From NCBI GenBank assembly GCA_003246035.1, contig QKBP01000086.1, positions 1 to 14,430 of the forward strand: a stretch of 14,430 bases of DNA. Reading direction: 5' to 3'. A model generated the notes under the pieces. It saw nothing but the letters and a program-made list of their open reading frames with translations, made no database searches and was not told where the DNA came from. Source of the DNA: Desulfuromonadaceae bacterium. Its GTDB lineage: Bacteria > Desulfobacterota > Desulfuromonadia > Desulfuromonadales > SZUA-401. Of this stretch, positions 1 through 8,284 are shown piece by piece. How positions within the stretch are numbered: position 1 is the first letter of the stretch; every line of letters begins with the position of its first letter. Position numbers and translations under genes: made by a program.

Positions 1-530
1 CCCCCTGGGAGGCGTCGGCGTAACTGGCGGTGTCGCTGCCGAGACCGCCGTGAAGCGCGTCGCCGCCCCCGTCACCGGTCAGGATGTTGTCGCCGTCATC
101 GCCGACCAGGGTGTCGGCCCCGGCCCCGCCGGTGAGGTTCTCGATCCCGATGTAGCTGTCTCCGAGGGCGTCCCCCGCCGTACCGCTCCCGCTGGCCAGC
201 GACGCCGTCACCCCGGCGAGCGAATCGGCATAGCTCACCGTGTCGAGCCCCAGTCCGCCGTCGAAGACGTTGGCGTTGGCGTCGCCGATCAGGATGTCGT
301 TACCGGATCCGCCGGTGAGGTTTTCGATGCTGATGTACTGATCCCCCTCGGCATCCCCCCCGGAGCCCAGGCCGGTAAGCAACGAGGCGACCACGTCCTC
401 TGCCGAGCCGGCATAGCTGACCGTGTCGCTGCCGCTGCCGCCGTCGAGCCGGTCGGCGCCGGCACCGCCGACCAGCAGGTCGTGCCCGGCCCCGGCATGC
501 ACCTGGTCGTCGCCGTCCCCGGCGTAGATC
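1..530 (-). repeat. RTX nonapeptide and IENLTGG module repeats in the adhesin
   Basis: From about residue 1484 the adhesin reads AGDGDD, AGAGHD, GGAGAD, GGSGSD: hemolysin-type Ca2+-binding nonapeptides. A longer module then repeats, starting DTVSYA, passing GDxYIxIENLTGG and ending with more nonapeptides. Copy 1 is 61 residues and copy 2 is 69 residues (it has one extra nonapeptide). A third copy (DTASYADAS) begins at the left edge. The array is therefore cut by the window boundary. Confidence 0.9.
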
Positions 531-3500
531 TCGACGCCGAGTCCATCGCGCGGCAGCACCATGACCTGTTCCCCGGCCTGGACCAGGTCGAAGTCGGCCG
601 TCGAGCTGGCGTCGCGCCAGGAGAAGTACAGGGTGTCACTCAGGTTGTAGACGACGCCGCCTTTCGTACCATCCGCGTTGACCACGACGCTGAAGTCGAT
701 CGGCCCCCCCACGGAGGTCACATCGTAGACCACGTTCACGTCGAGGCCGTTGGCCAGCAGGTCGGCCACCACCGCCGGGTCCGAGGTGTCCAGCGTCCAG
801 GTGTCCCCCGTCCGGACCAGTCCGGCGGCTTCGAGGTCGAAGTTGGGAATCCCCGAGATGGACGGATCGGCGATCAGCTCCACCGTCGTCAGGTCGTCGT
901 AAACCAGAAAATCGATATGCAGGTTCTTGGACCATTGTCCTTCACCGCTGCTGAAGTTGGGGTTGTGGTCGATGATATCGACCCCGGACGTACCGTCGAT
1001 CCTCTCCCGCGTGGCCTGGCTCGCGGGGCTCGACGCCAGCAGGTGTTCGGCCTCACTGGCACCGGCGACGTACGCGCCCGCCGGTACACCGGCCCCTCCG
1101 GTCACCTTGAACTCGGAGGACGTGTAGAGCTCGCACTTGATGTAGGGTTCGTAATCGACCGTGTCGACCGCCAGGGTGTAGCTGTTGGCGGTCAGCGCAT
1201 TGCCGTGGTCGTCGACCACGGTGCTTTTGACCGACACGGTCAGGGGGTTGGTGCTTTCGTTGTCGGCCAGCACGGTAAAGCTGGCCGACCGCCCATCGGC
1301 GGCCAGAACCGGACCACTGGTGAGGGTTCCGCCACTGATGGTCAGGTCCGTGTCCGCCAGCGAGGTGACCGGCTCGCTGAACGTCAACGTGTAGGTCACG
1401 GGGTTGTTGACATCGGTCACCAGCGTACCGCCGCTGTCGTCGGCAAAACCGACGCTGGGGTTGAGCGTGTCGATATCAATCACCGCGGCGTTATTCTTGC
1501 CCTGGAACAAATTGCCATTCGCGTCTCGTCCGCCGCTGATGCTCAGGGTGACATTCCCCAGGTCCGTGTCCGCGCTCTGCACATCATACAAAAGCACGAG
1601 GATGGAATTGTTCCCCATCGGGCCGTTAAACCAGGCGTAGGCGCTCTGCGACAAGACGCCGCTCACATCTTGCGAGAAATTGATGGAAACCGGCGCCGTC
1701 GTGTCCATGGCTTCACTGAACTCGATGCGGACGGACAGGCGATTCGTGCCGTCTGAAATCTCAGTCGTATTCAGGATGGTGGAGTTGACCACCGGGTCCA
1801 AGGTGTCCACCGACAGGCGGCTGCTCGAAGCATTCACCGGATTCCCGGCCAGGTCGACGACGGAATTCTTAACCGTCACGTCGAGGAACGCGGTGCTGTT
1901 GTCGTTCGCGGCCACGGCGAAGGTCGCGGACATCCCGTCGGCCGCCAGGACCGGGCCGCCGAGCAGGACACCGCCGCGGATATCCAGATCGGTGCCGGAA
2001 AACGACGCGACCTGCTCGCTGAACGTGACGGTGTAATTGACATCCCCGTCGATGGGCGACACGAGGTTGTCGGGACAGTCGTGACCGATCGTGACCGTCG
2101 CGTTGACCGTGTCGACCGGCAAGCTGACCGAATCCGGCACCAACGGGCGGCCGGAGAAATCGACGACCGTTCCGTTCACCCCGACGTCGAGTGCCGTCGT
2201 GCTGTCATCCGCGGCAAGCACCTGAAAGCTCCCCGAAAGACCGTCCCCGGCCATCACGATACTCCCGGGCACCAGGGTCCCGCCGCTGATCGACAGATCG
2301 GTGTCCGCCACCCCGGTCACCGGCTTGTCAAAATCGAGATAGAAGGTCACCAGGCTGTCGTTATCGGAGACGATGCCGTCCAGGTTGTCCGTGGTGATCG
2401 TCACCCGGGGGTTCAGGGTGTCGACCGGCAGGGTGTGACTCGCCTCCACCAGGGTGTTGCCGCTCAGATCCGTGACGGTGTCATGCACCGTCACCACCAG
2501 ATCCGCATAGCTCGAGTCATAGGCGACGACCTGGAAGGTTGCCGAACGCCCGTCGGCGGCCAGGACCAGGCTCCCGTCCACGAAATCGCCGCCGGAGATC
2601 GTCAGGTCGCTCACGAGGGGGTCGGGGTCGTAGACCAGGGAGGAAATCTCCTCGCTGAACGTCAGGGTATAGGTCACCAGGCTGTCGGTGGAAGAGACCA
2701 CACCGTCCGTGTTGTCGTCCCCGATCGTGACCATCGGGTTCAGGGTGTCGATCCCGAACTCGGTTTCGGCGCTGTAGTCGAGAATGGCGTTCCCCGCCGC
2801 GTCCAGGGCGCCGGTCACATCGACATCCAGGGCATCGATGTCGATACCCCCGTCCTGGACCAGGTAGGTCTTCGAAAAGACCGTGCCGGTCGCATCCCAG
2901 GCCCCTCCCGAGTCGAGCAGCGAGCCGGTCATGTCAAACGGGGTGCCGGTCAGGTGGTCTATCAACTCGAGCGTCGGCGCGACGGTGGTGTCCATCGCCT
3001 CGCTGAACGTGACGGAGATGGTCAGGCTCTGTCCGGCGTCGGCGTCGGTGAGCAGCAGATCGTCGGCCGACACATCGATCACTTCCGGCTCGAGGGTATC
3101 GATCGCGTAGGGAGGGGAGGTCGTCGTACCGACGCCAGGGTTGCCAGCCAGGTCTCTGACCCCGGCGTTGTTGAGGGTAATCAGGTTGGAGGGGTCCTCC
3201 ACCGGCACGTCCGGAGTCAGCGTCGCGGTCCAGGTGCGCCCCCCGTCACTCGAGCTGACCGCGGTCAGGGTGCCGTTTTCAACCGTCAGGTCGGCGTTGC
3301 TAAAATCGCTGACCGGCGCATCGAAGGTGATCGTCACGAGGGCGCTGTCACCGATGTTCAGGGCGGTATCGTCAAAAGAAATCGTCGCGCTCGGGGGGGC
3401 ATCATCGACGGCGTAGCCCTTGTCGAAATCCCCCTGGCCGAGGTTGCCCGCCGCATCGTACGTGACGGTACGGGCATGGAGGTTGCCGATCCCGTCGGCT

Positions 3501-4978
3501 TGATAATCGGCCAGCAGGTCGCTCCCCCGCACGTTGATGCTGTAGCTCCCATCGGCCCGAACCGAGCCGGAAAAATCGACTCCGTTCACGGTCAGGAACA
3601 CCGAATCGCCGATTTTCCCGCCAGTGACCGTGCCGGTCACGGCGACCTCTCCCCCCGACTCGGCAATATTGACGATGTTGTCGGCCGTAATGTCGTCGAC
3701 GGTGATGGCCGGTGCGGGTGCGGCGGTATCGATGCCAAAGCTGTTCCCCAGGTCCACGGCGAACCCGGGGTTGCCGGCGCTGTCGGCCGAGTCGATCCGG
3801 GCATCGATGGTGCCGGTGCCCCCTTCGACCCCGAGTGCGGGGGCGAGAGCCGAACCGGGGACGCTGATGCTGAAGTTGTGCCCGTCAGGACGGACATACC
3901 CCTGATAGTCGTTGCCGTTGATGGTCAGGGTGACCAGGTCGCCGGCGAGATTCTCGCCGTTCGGCTCGGAAACCGTCCCGGTGATCGTGATCGTCCCCTG
4001 CGACTCGCCCTGGTTGACAATCCCGTCACCGGCGATAATCGGATCGAGGGTGATCGTCGGTTCGGGTGCCAAGGTATCGATGCTGTATTCCACCGAGGCG
4101 AAAGCGCTCGTGCCGTTCTGGTCGACAACCTCGGCATCGACCAGCCCGGTCATCCCCTCGACGCCCTGCAGTGGTGCGAGAATGTCTCCCGGGACATCGA
4201 CGCTGAAGGAGTGGTCATCCTGCACCGTCGTCGAGACCGTATAGCTTCCGACCGTCACGATGACCCTGTCGCCGGTGACGGCCGTCCCTCCTGTGATCCC
4301 GGTGATCGTCACGGTACCGGCCGGATCCGATTCGGCGATATTGACGATGTTGTCGGCGGTAATGTTGTTGAGGCTGATGGTCGGGTCTACCTGGTAGACC
4401 TTGTGTCCCGACTGTCCGGCCGCCACCGAAGGACGGGGGGGGATATCCGGGACCACCGGGTCGAGCAGCACCGCCTCGGCCAGCTCCGCGTGCGGGACCA
4501 GGTCTCCCGCGCCGGTGCCGCTGTCCGCGGTGAAGACTTCGATCTCCTGGTCGGTCGGCAGCGCATCGTTCTGGACGGTCACCACTTCGACAGCCCCGTC
4601 CTGGGCCGCTTCGAGCCCTTCGCTCGAGACGCGCAGGCTCCCCGCCTTGGCCGGATCGGTGGTCCCGACCATCTTGAAGAGCTCGTCCAGGGTCGCGATG
4701 TGGTCACTGCCGTAGTGGGCCTGGGAAAAGGCGCTTCCGGGAGGGTCGACGAAGACCACGGGAGGCGCGGAGCCGCTCAGGGCATCGAGTGCGCCGTTCG
4801 GGATCACGACGTAGGTTCCGTCGGAAAAACCGAGCAGCAGGTCGACGTCCGCGACATCGACGGAGACCATCTCGCCCTCGCAGCAGGGGATGACGATGCT
4901 CCCATCCGCTGCGACCGTGGCCCGCTCGACATGTTTCTCCTGAACGTCCTGCCCTCTGTTTTCGGAATTGTCTGCCAT
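1..4978 (-). CDS. Giant Ig-like/RTX surface adhesin, type I secretion substrate (3' end outside window)
   Basis: The frame is open from ATG at 4978 (GAGG about 9 bases upstream) to the left edge, giving at least 1659 residues with no stop. Residues 1-180 form a non-repetitive module with an adjacent Cys pair (C32, C33). A Pro-rich linker holds VAAG at 185-188. About ten Ig-like domains of 102-118 residues follow (roughly 196-1270), joined by linkers of the IDTLNP type. Domains 1-3 carry the ITADNIVNIAES signature; later ones look like Big_12 (TFSEPV...DLTISGG...DLAGN). Residues 1270-1473 are a distinct acidic domain. From about 1480 come RTX nonapeptides (GGSGSD, GGAGAD, GDGGD) and the IENLTGG module. 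The family (SiiE, BapA, LapA-like) is secreted by type I systems and mediates adhesion or biofilm; RTX repeats fold on Ca2+ outside the cell. The C-terminal secretion signal should lie beyond the edge. It is the last gene of the secretion cluster seen here, like SiiE in SPI-4. Ligand unknown. Confidence 0.93.
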   Translation of the reverse strand, partial: MADNSENRGQDVQEKHVERATVAADGSIVIPCCEGEMVSVDVADVDLLLGFSDGTYVVIPNGALDALSGSAPPVVFVDPPGSAFSQAHYGSDHIATLDELFKMVGTTDPAKAGSLRVSSEGLEAAQDGAVEVVTVQNDALPTDQEIEVFTADSGTGAGDLVPHAELAEAVLLDPVVPDIPPRPSVAAGQSGHKVYQVDPTISLNNITADNIVNIAESDPAGTVTITGITGGTAVTGDRVIVTVGSYTVSTTVQDDHSFSVDVPGDILAPLQGVEGMTGLVDAEVVDQNGTSAFASVEYSIDTLAPEPTITLDPIIAGDGIVNQGESQGTITITGTVSEPNGENLAGDLVTLTINGNDYQGYVRPDGHNFSISVPGSALAPALGVEGGTGTIDARIDSADSAGNPGFAVDLGNSFGIDTAAPAPAITVDDITADNIVNIAESGGEVAVTGTVTGGKIGDSVFLTVNGVDFSGSVRADGSYSINVRGSDLLADYQADGIGNLHARTVTYDAAGNLGQGDFDKGYAVDDAPPSATISFDDTALNIGDSALVTITFDAPVSDFSNADLTVENGTLTAVSSSDGGRTWTATLTPDVPVEDPSNLITLNNAGVRDLAGNPGVGTTTSPPYAIDTLEPEVIDVSADDLLLTDADAGQSLTISVTFSEAMDTTVAPTLELIDHLTGTPFDMTGSLLDSGGAWDATGTVFSKTYLVQDGGIDIDALDVDVTGALDAAGNAILDYSAETEFGIDTLNPMVTIGDDNTDGVVSSTDSLVTYTLTFSEEISSLVYDPDPLVSDLTISGGDFVDGSLVLAADGRSATFQVVAYDSSYADLVVTVHDTVTDLSGNTLVEASHTLPVDTLNPRVTITTDNLDGIVSDNDSLVTFYLDFDKPVTGVADTDLSISGGTLVPGSIVMAGDGLSGSFQVLAADDSTTALDVGVNGTVVDFSGRPLVPDSVSLPVDTVNATVTIGHDCPDNLVSPIDGDVNYTVTFSEQVASFSGTDLDIRGGVLLGGPVLAADGMSATFAVAANDNSTAFLDVTVKNSVVDLAGNPVNASSSRLSVDTLDPVVNSTILNTTEISDGTNRLSVRIEFSEAMDTTAPVSINFSQDVSGVLSQSAYAWFNGPMGNNSILVLLYDVQSADTDLGNVTLSISGGRDANGNLFQGKNNAAVIDIDTLNPSVGFADDSGGTLVTDVNNPVTYTLTFSEPVTSLADTDLTISGGTLTSGPVLAADGRSASFTVLADNESTNPLTVSVKSTVVDDHGNALTANSYTLAVDTVDYEPYIKCELYTSSEFKVTGGAGVPAGAYVAGASEAEHLLASSPASQATRERIDGTSGVDIIDHNPNFSSGEGQWSKNLHIDFLVYDDLTTVELIADPSISGIPNFDLEAAGLVRTGDTWTLDTSDPAVVADLLANGLDVNVVYDVTSVGGPIDFSVVVNADGTKGGVVYNLSDTLYFSWRDASSTADFDLVQAGEQVMVLPRDGLGVEIYAGDGDDQVHAGAGHDLLVGGAGADRLDGGSGSDTVSYAGSAEDVVASLLTGLGSGGDAEGDQYISIENLTGGSGNDILIGDANANVFDGGLGLDTVSYADSLAGVTASLASGSGTAGDALGDSYIGIENLTGGAGADTLVGDDGDNILTGDGGGDALHGGLGSDTASYADASQG
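1170..4390 (-). repeat. Tandem Ig-like domain array within the adhesin gene (about ten units)
   Basis: Ten units can be read in the adhesin frame. The boundaries, set at the recurring DT(L/A/V)xP linker, lie near 4390, 4078, 3733, 3415, 3105, 2752, 2430, 2118, 1812, 1482 and 1170. Unit length is 306-354 bases. Protein similarity is clear but the DNA copies have diverged, so this is an old array and not a recent expansion. The first three units form one subtype (ITADNIVNIAES); the others form a second (VTYTLTFSEPV, TISGGTL, LAADGRSATF). Confidence 0.85.
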
Positions 4979-5002
4979 AACCTACCTCAGCTTTCAGCTT
5001 GT

Positions 5003-5027
5003 CCCGCCCGGCACGCCGCCGGGCGGC
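5003..5027 (-). promoter_or_regulatory. GC-only intercistronic hairpin just upstream of the adhesin gene
   Basis: A perfect 9-bp stem of G and C only pairs 5004-5012 with 5018-5026 around a 5-base loop. It sits in the 74-base gap between the SiiB/ZorA-like gene (stop at 5053) and the adhesin start (4978). No T-run follows it on the minus strand, so it does not look like a standard rho-independent terminator. It could be an RNA stability or processing element that sets adhesin dosage relative to the machinery genes. The role is inferred. Confidence 0.45.
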
Positions 5028-5052
5028 CCAATCTCAACGACCGTTGAACCCG

Positions 5053-6906
5053 CTACGCCTCCTGCTCGCGCACCTGCAGCCCGGGCAAGCTCCCCAGGAG
5101 TTTCGACAGCAGCTCGTGCGAGGTCTTGGCGTCCGAGGACCGGTGGTGCATCAGCTCGGCGACTTGCCTGGCCAGCTCGCCGCCACCGTCCTCAACCGCC
5201 TGGAACAGCGCCGAGAGCTGCTTGCCCAGCTGCTGCAGCTCGCCCTGGAGGGCCTGGCCGGCCCCCTCGAGCCGTTGCCGGGTCTTCTCGTCGCCTTCGG
5301 TCTGGCGCTCTGCCAGCTCGACGATCCGCGCCGCAATCTCCCGGGCGCCGCTGTCGGACTGGCTGACCAGGGAGGCCAGCAGCTGTTCGAGCTTCTCGCT
5401 GCCCTCACCCAGCTGCTCCTGAAGCCGGGAGCCGAGCTGCTGCAGATCGCTGCGCACGTTGGAGTTTGCGGCATTGAGCAGCCGGTGCATCTCCTTGGCG
5501 TCGGACCCCGCGTGCACCGTCAGTTCGGAGAGCTGGCTGGAAATTTCGCTCCCGGACCGCTCCAGGCTGGAGAAAATCGAGTTCATCTGGCCGTTGAGCT
5601 GCTGCAGTTCGGCACTGACGCTTCGGCCGTTCTCGTTCTGAGCCGTCAGGGCCTGCAGCGTCTCTTCCCGCTGGCGCGTGAAGTCGTCGATCACGGTACC
5701 GAGGATGCGCTGCTGGTTGCGCACCGATTCCCCCAGGCGCTCTTCGATGTTGAAGGCGTCGAGCCGGTCGATGAGCCGCTTCTGCTCTTCGACCTGGGCG
5801 GCGAGAAGTTTGTGGGTCTCCCGGGCCTCGCCGGCCAGGTTGACCGTGAGGTCGGAGAGTTGGCCGGAAACCGCTTGGTTGCGCTGCTCCAGGCCGGTCA
5901 GCAGCGTACCGAGCTGACTGCCGAGCTTCTGCAGCTCGGCGCGGAAGCCGTGGTTCGCCTCGGTCTGCTCGGTGAGCGCCCTGAGCATGTCGGCGCGCTG
6001 GGTCTTGAAGTCGTCGATCTCGGCCGTCAGCGCCCGCTGGCGGATCCTGGCCGCCTCGGCGAGCCGCTCCTCGATGCGCAACAGCACCGAGGCGGTCAGG
6101 TCATTGGCCTGGTCGTAACAGCCGATCGCGGCATCGGGGGTCCGGAAGGTGATGCTCTCGAACGACAGGGCGATCTCGATATGCCGCGCCATCTCCGAGC
6201 TCAGCACCGAGAAGATGTCCCCCTGGAAGCGCCGGAGGCCGACCATCATCAGGCCGAGGATGATCGAGCCGAGCAGGCCGAACATCGAGGCCGAGAAGGC
6301 GATCGCCATGGAGTTCATCGGGGCCTTCATCTTTTCGATCATGTTGCTGAAGACCACGATCGGGTCCGCGGCGCTCATGTCGAGGTCGGAGAAGCTCCCG
6401 ATCAGGGCGCCGATGTCGCCCAACGTCGCGAGCAGGCCGATGAAGGTCCCGAGCAGGCCCATCCCGACCAGCAGGCCGGTCAGGTAGGAGGGGAGCGCGT
6501 TGCGGCGGTTGAGACGGGAATGGACATTGGCCAGCTCGTGCTCGAGGGCCGCCTGCTCCTGGTGGGAGATCGACCGGTCACAGGACGTCGCGATCATCTG
6601 CAGCAGGCAGGCGATGTCGCAGCGGAAGCTGTTGGCCAGCTCGCGCAGCCCCGCGGAGGGGGTCTTGGCGTGGATCGACCGCGAAAATTCGACCAGGGCC
6701 CGCGCCTCGCGCATCAGGCGCTTGGCGTTCATCAGGATGATGAGCCCACCGACCAGGATGATCACGAAGATCGTGTAGTTGATCTGCGGGTGGGGGTTGC
6801 GATCGAGGGTCGACATGATCTTGTCAAAAAAGACCGTAGCACCGACCAGCAGCATCACGAACGGGAGCGAGACAAACAGATAGTACATCTTCAGGTGTCT
6901 AAGCAT
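5053..6906 (-). CDS. MotA/TolQ/ExbB-type (SiiB/ZorA-like) proton-channel subunit with long repeated coiled-coil tail
   Basis: 617 residues. Four likely membrane spans: about 9-27, 43-60, 142-168 and 200-223. The span with GMGLLGTFIGLLATLGDIGAL-like character (149-167) matches the signature of MotA/TolQ/ExbB channel proteins. From about 275 to the end the protein is soluble, Gln/Glu/Leu-rich and probably coiled coil. It holds three internal repeats with landmarks ELQKLGSQ (324), ELQQLNGQ (433) and ELQQLGKQ (556), and HKLL/HRLL/HELL (365, 474, 597). Repeats 1 and 2 are in exact 109-residue register. Such channels use ion flow to drive a partner; SiiB is the counterpart in Salmonella SPI-4, and ZorA in Zorya defence has a long tail too. 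The partner is likely the MotB-like protein at 8285-8950. It lies between the HlyD-type gene (74-base gap holding a 6-bp hairpin at 6962-6978) and the adhesin. Weak RBS GAGAG precedes the ATG. Context favours a secretion role. Confidence 0.85.
   Translation of the reverse strand: MLRHLKMYYLFVSLPFVMLLVGATVFFDKIMSTLDRNPHPQINYTIFVIILVGGLIILMNAKRLMREARALVEFSRSIHAKTPSAGLRELANSFRCDIACLLQMIATSCDRSISHQEQAALEHELANVHSRLNRRNALPSYLTGLLVGMGLLGTFIGLLATLGDIGALIGSFSDLDMSAADPIVVFSNMIEKMKAPMNSMAIAFSASMFGLLGSIILGLMMVGLRRFQGDIFSVLSSEMARHIEIALSFESITFRTPDAAIGCYDQANDLTASVLLRIEERLAEAARIRQRALTAEIDDFKTQRADMLRALTEQTEANHGFRAELQKLGSQLGTLLTGLEQRNQAVSGQLSDLTVNLAGEARETHKLLAAQVEEQKRLIDRLDAFNIEERLGESVRNQQRILGTVIDDFTRQREETLQALTAQNENGRSVSAELQQLNGQMNSIFSSLERSGSEISSQLSELTVHAGSDAKEMHRLLNAANSNVRSDLQQLGSRLQEQLGEGSEKLEQLLASLVSQSDSGAREIAARIVELAERQTEGDEKTRQRLEGAGQALQGELQQLGKQLSALFQAVEDGGGELARQVAELMHHRSSDAKTSHELLSKLLGSLPGLQVREQEA
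5101..6075 (-). repeat. Threefold protein repeat in the channel-protein tail
   Basis: In the tail of the MotA-like protein, residues 278-370 (IEERLAEA...HKLLAA) and 387-479 (IEERLGES...HRLLNA) align without gaps at a 109-residue (327-base) period. A third, partly degenerate copy covers about 540-602 (ELQQLGKQ...SHELLSK), shifted by 123 residues. Shared landmarks are ELQxL, QLSxL and AKExHxLL. The copies look like tandem duplication of a coiled-coil segment. Confidence 0.75.
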
Positions 6907-6980
6907 GGCGTTCTCTCTTTAGTACGTTTGAGTCGACAAACACGTGGGCATTGCGCGCCGCGTCTCCACCAGGGAGACCC

Positions 6981-8267
6981 TCAGCCGGCACGAAACGCCC
7001 CGTCTCGAAATTTCAGTAATGGCGACAGCAGATACGACAGGATGGTCCGCTTCCCGACCGCGATGTCGGCGCTGGCCCCCATCCCGGGCATCAGTGCCCC
7101 GGGGAGCTGATCGCGCTCGGCCAGCCCCGAGACATCGACCTCGACATTCACCCGGTAGTAGCGGATCTCCCGTTCACCCTTCAGGGTGTCGGCGCTGACG
7201 TCCGTGACACGCCCCTCGAAGGCTCCGTAGGTCGCGTAGTCGTAGGCGCCCACCCGCACCCGGGCCGGCAGCCCCCGGCGCAGATGCGCCCGATCATTGG
7301 GGTTGGCCCGGGCCTCGATCACGATGCGCTGGTCGCTCGGGGTGATCTCGAGCAGGACTTCACTCGGTCGCACCACCGCGCCGATGGTCGTCACGTTGAG
7401 CTTGTTGATCAGCCCAGCCACCGGGCTCCGGACCACATTCCGCTCCTGGCGGTCGACGCTGCTGTCGAGACCGAGGCTGATGTTCTCCAGCTCCACGCGC
7501 ACCTCCGTCAGGTCCGCAGAGGCTTCGGCGCGGAACCGGGCCAGCGCTTCCTTCTCCCGCAGCTCGGACTCCTTCAGGGCCGCCTGCAGACGGGGGACGC
7601 GGCTGGTCAGCTCGGCGATCTCGGTCTTGAGCTGCTGGAGGCGCATCTGGCTGTCGAGCACCTCGAGGTCCGAGGCCGCGTTGTTCTGGCGCAGATCCTC
7701 GATCACCCGGCTTTTCTTCTGCACCAGGACCAGTTCATCCAGAAGGTTCTTCTGCTTCGCCTTGACCTCCGCCAGTTCGTTCATCTTCTGGCGGGTCTGG
7801 GCCTGCAGTACCTGAAGTTCCTGGTCGAGCTGCAGGCGCCTGGCCTTCCAGGCCTCCAGTTCGACCGCGATCACGTTCCGGTCGCCGAGCTCCTCGGGAA
7901 AGGAGACGTCGTCAGCCCCCTGCACTTCAGCCATCAGGCGGGCCTCTCGACCCCGCAGGGCCTCGAACCGGGACTGCTCCTGCTCCAGGCTGGAACGGGT
8001 CTGCACGTCCGAAAGCACCATCAGCGGCTCATCGGCCGCAACCACCTGTCCCTCCTCGACCAGGATCTTTTTGACGATCCCCCCCTCGAGGTGCTGCACG
8101 AGCTGTGATTTGCCCGCCGGGATGATCTGTCCCTCGGCGCGGACGATGATATCGACTTCGGTCAGACCGGCCCACACCACCGCGCAGAAGCTGCTGAAGA
8201 ACATCAGGAGCATGAAGGCCCGCTGCGGGGTCAGGTGCGACTGGATTTTCCGGACACGTTCCACCAT
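6981..8267 (-). CDS. HlyD-family periplasmic adaptor of type I secretion system
   Basis: 428 residues. This membrane fusion protein would link an inner-membrane ABC exporter to a TolC-type channel. One N-terminal membrane span lies at about 17-35. A lipoyl-like half-motif follows (QHLEGGIVKKILVEEGQVV, 58-76). A long alpha-helical hairpin covers about 90-280. The second lipoyl half and beta-barrel follow (RSPVAGLINKLNVTTIGAVV; AYDYATYGAFEGRV). The typical HlyD ending PGMGASADIAVGKRTILSYL starts near residue 394. Length fits the family. The start is fixed by an in-frame stop (TAG) two codons upstream of the ATG; AGGAG overlaps the stop codon of the preceding MotB-like gene, 17 bases away, so the two are surely co-transcribed. 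It is equivalent in role to SiiD or LapC. Confidence 0.95.
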   Translation of the reverse strand: MVERVRKIQSHLTPQRAFMLLMFFSSFCAVVWAGLTEVDIIVRAEGQIIPAGKSQLVQHLEGGIVKKILVEEGQVVAADEPLMVLSDVQTRSSLEQEQSRFEALRGREARLMAEVQGADDVSFPEELGDRNVIAVELEAWKARRLQLDQELQVLQAQTRQKMNELAEVKAKQKNLLDELVLVQKKSRVIEDLRQNNAASDLEVLDSQMRLQQLKTEIAELTSRVPRLQAALKESELREKEALARFRAEASADLTEVRVELENISLGLDSSVDRQERNVVRSPVAGLINKLNVTTIGAVVRPSEVLLEITPSDQRIVIEARANPNDRAHLRRGLPARVRVGAYDYATYGAFEGRVTDVSADTLKGEREIRYYRVNVEVDVSGLAERDQLPGALMPGMGASADIAVGKRTILSYLLSPLLKFRDGAFRAG

Positions 8268-8284
8268 GCGCTATCGACGCTCTC

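Noticed and set aside
50..1756. Long plus-strand open frame opposite the adhesin 3' part
   Set aside because: Opposite frames stay open in G+C-rich repeated coding DNA. The minus strand gives clear Ig-like and RTX protein over the same bases, and the plus-strand product has no recognisable domain.
1..4978. CRISPR or recent DNA-level tandem repeat array in the adhesin region
   Set aside because: The periodicity is at protein level with diverged DNA; there are no short identical repeats with unique spacers.
2081..5047. 988-residue plus-strand open frame opposite the adhesin
   Set aside because: It is antisense to the Ig array. Its product is Arg/His/Asp-rich with periodic GVDRQGD-like runs that simply mirror the adhesin repeats.
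4999..7110. 703-residue plus-strand open frame opposite the MotA-like gene
   Set aside because: The minus strand encodes a coherent membrane protein with family motifs. The plus frame mirrors the coiled-coil codons (Leu/Gln-rich) and has no start signal.
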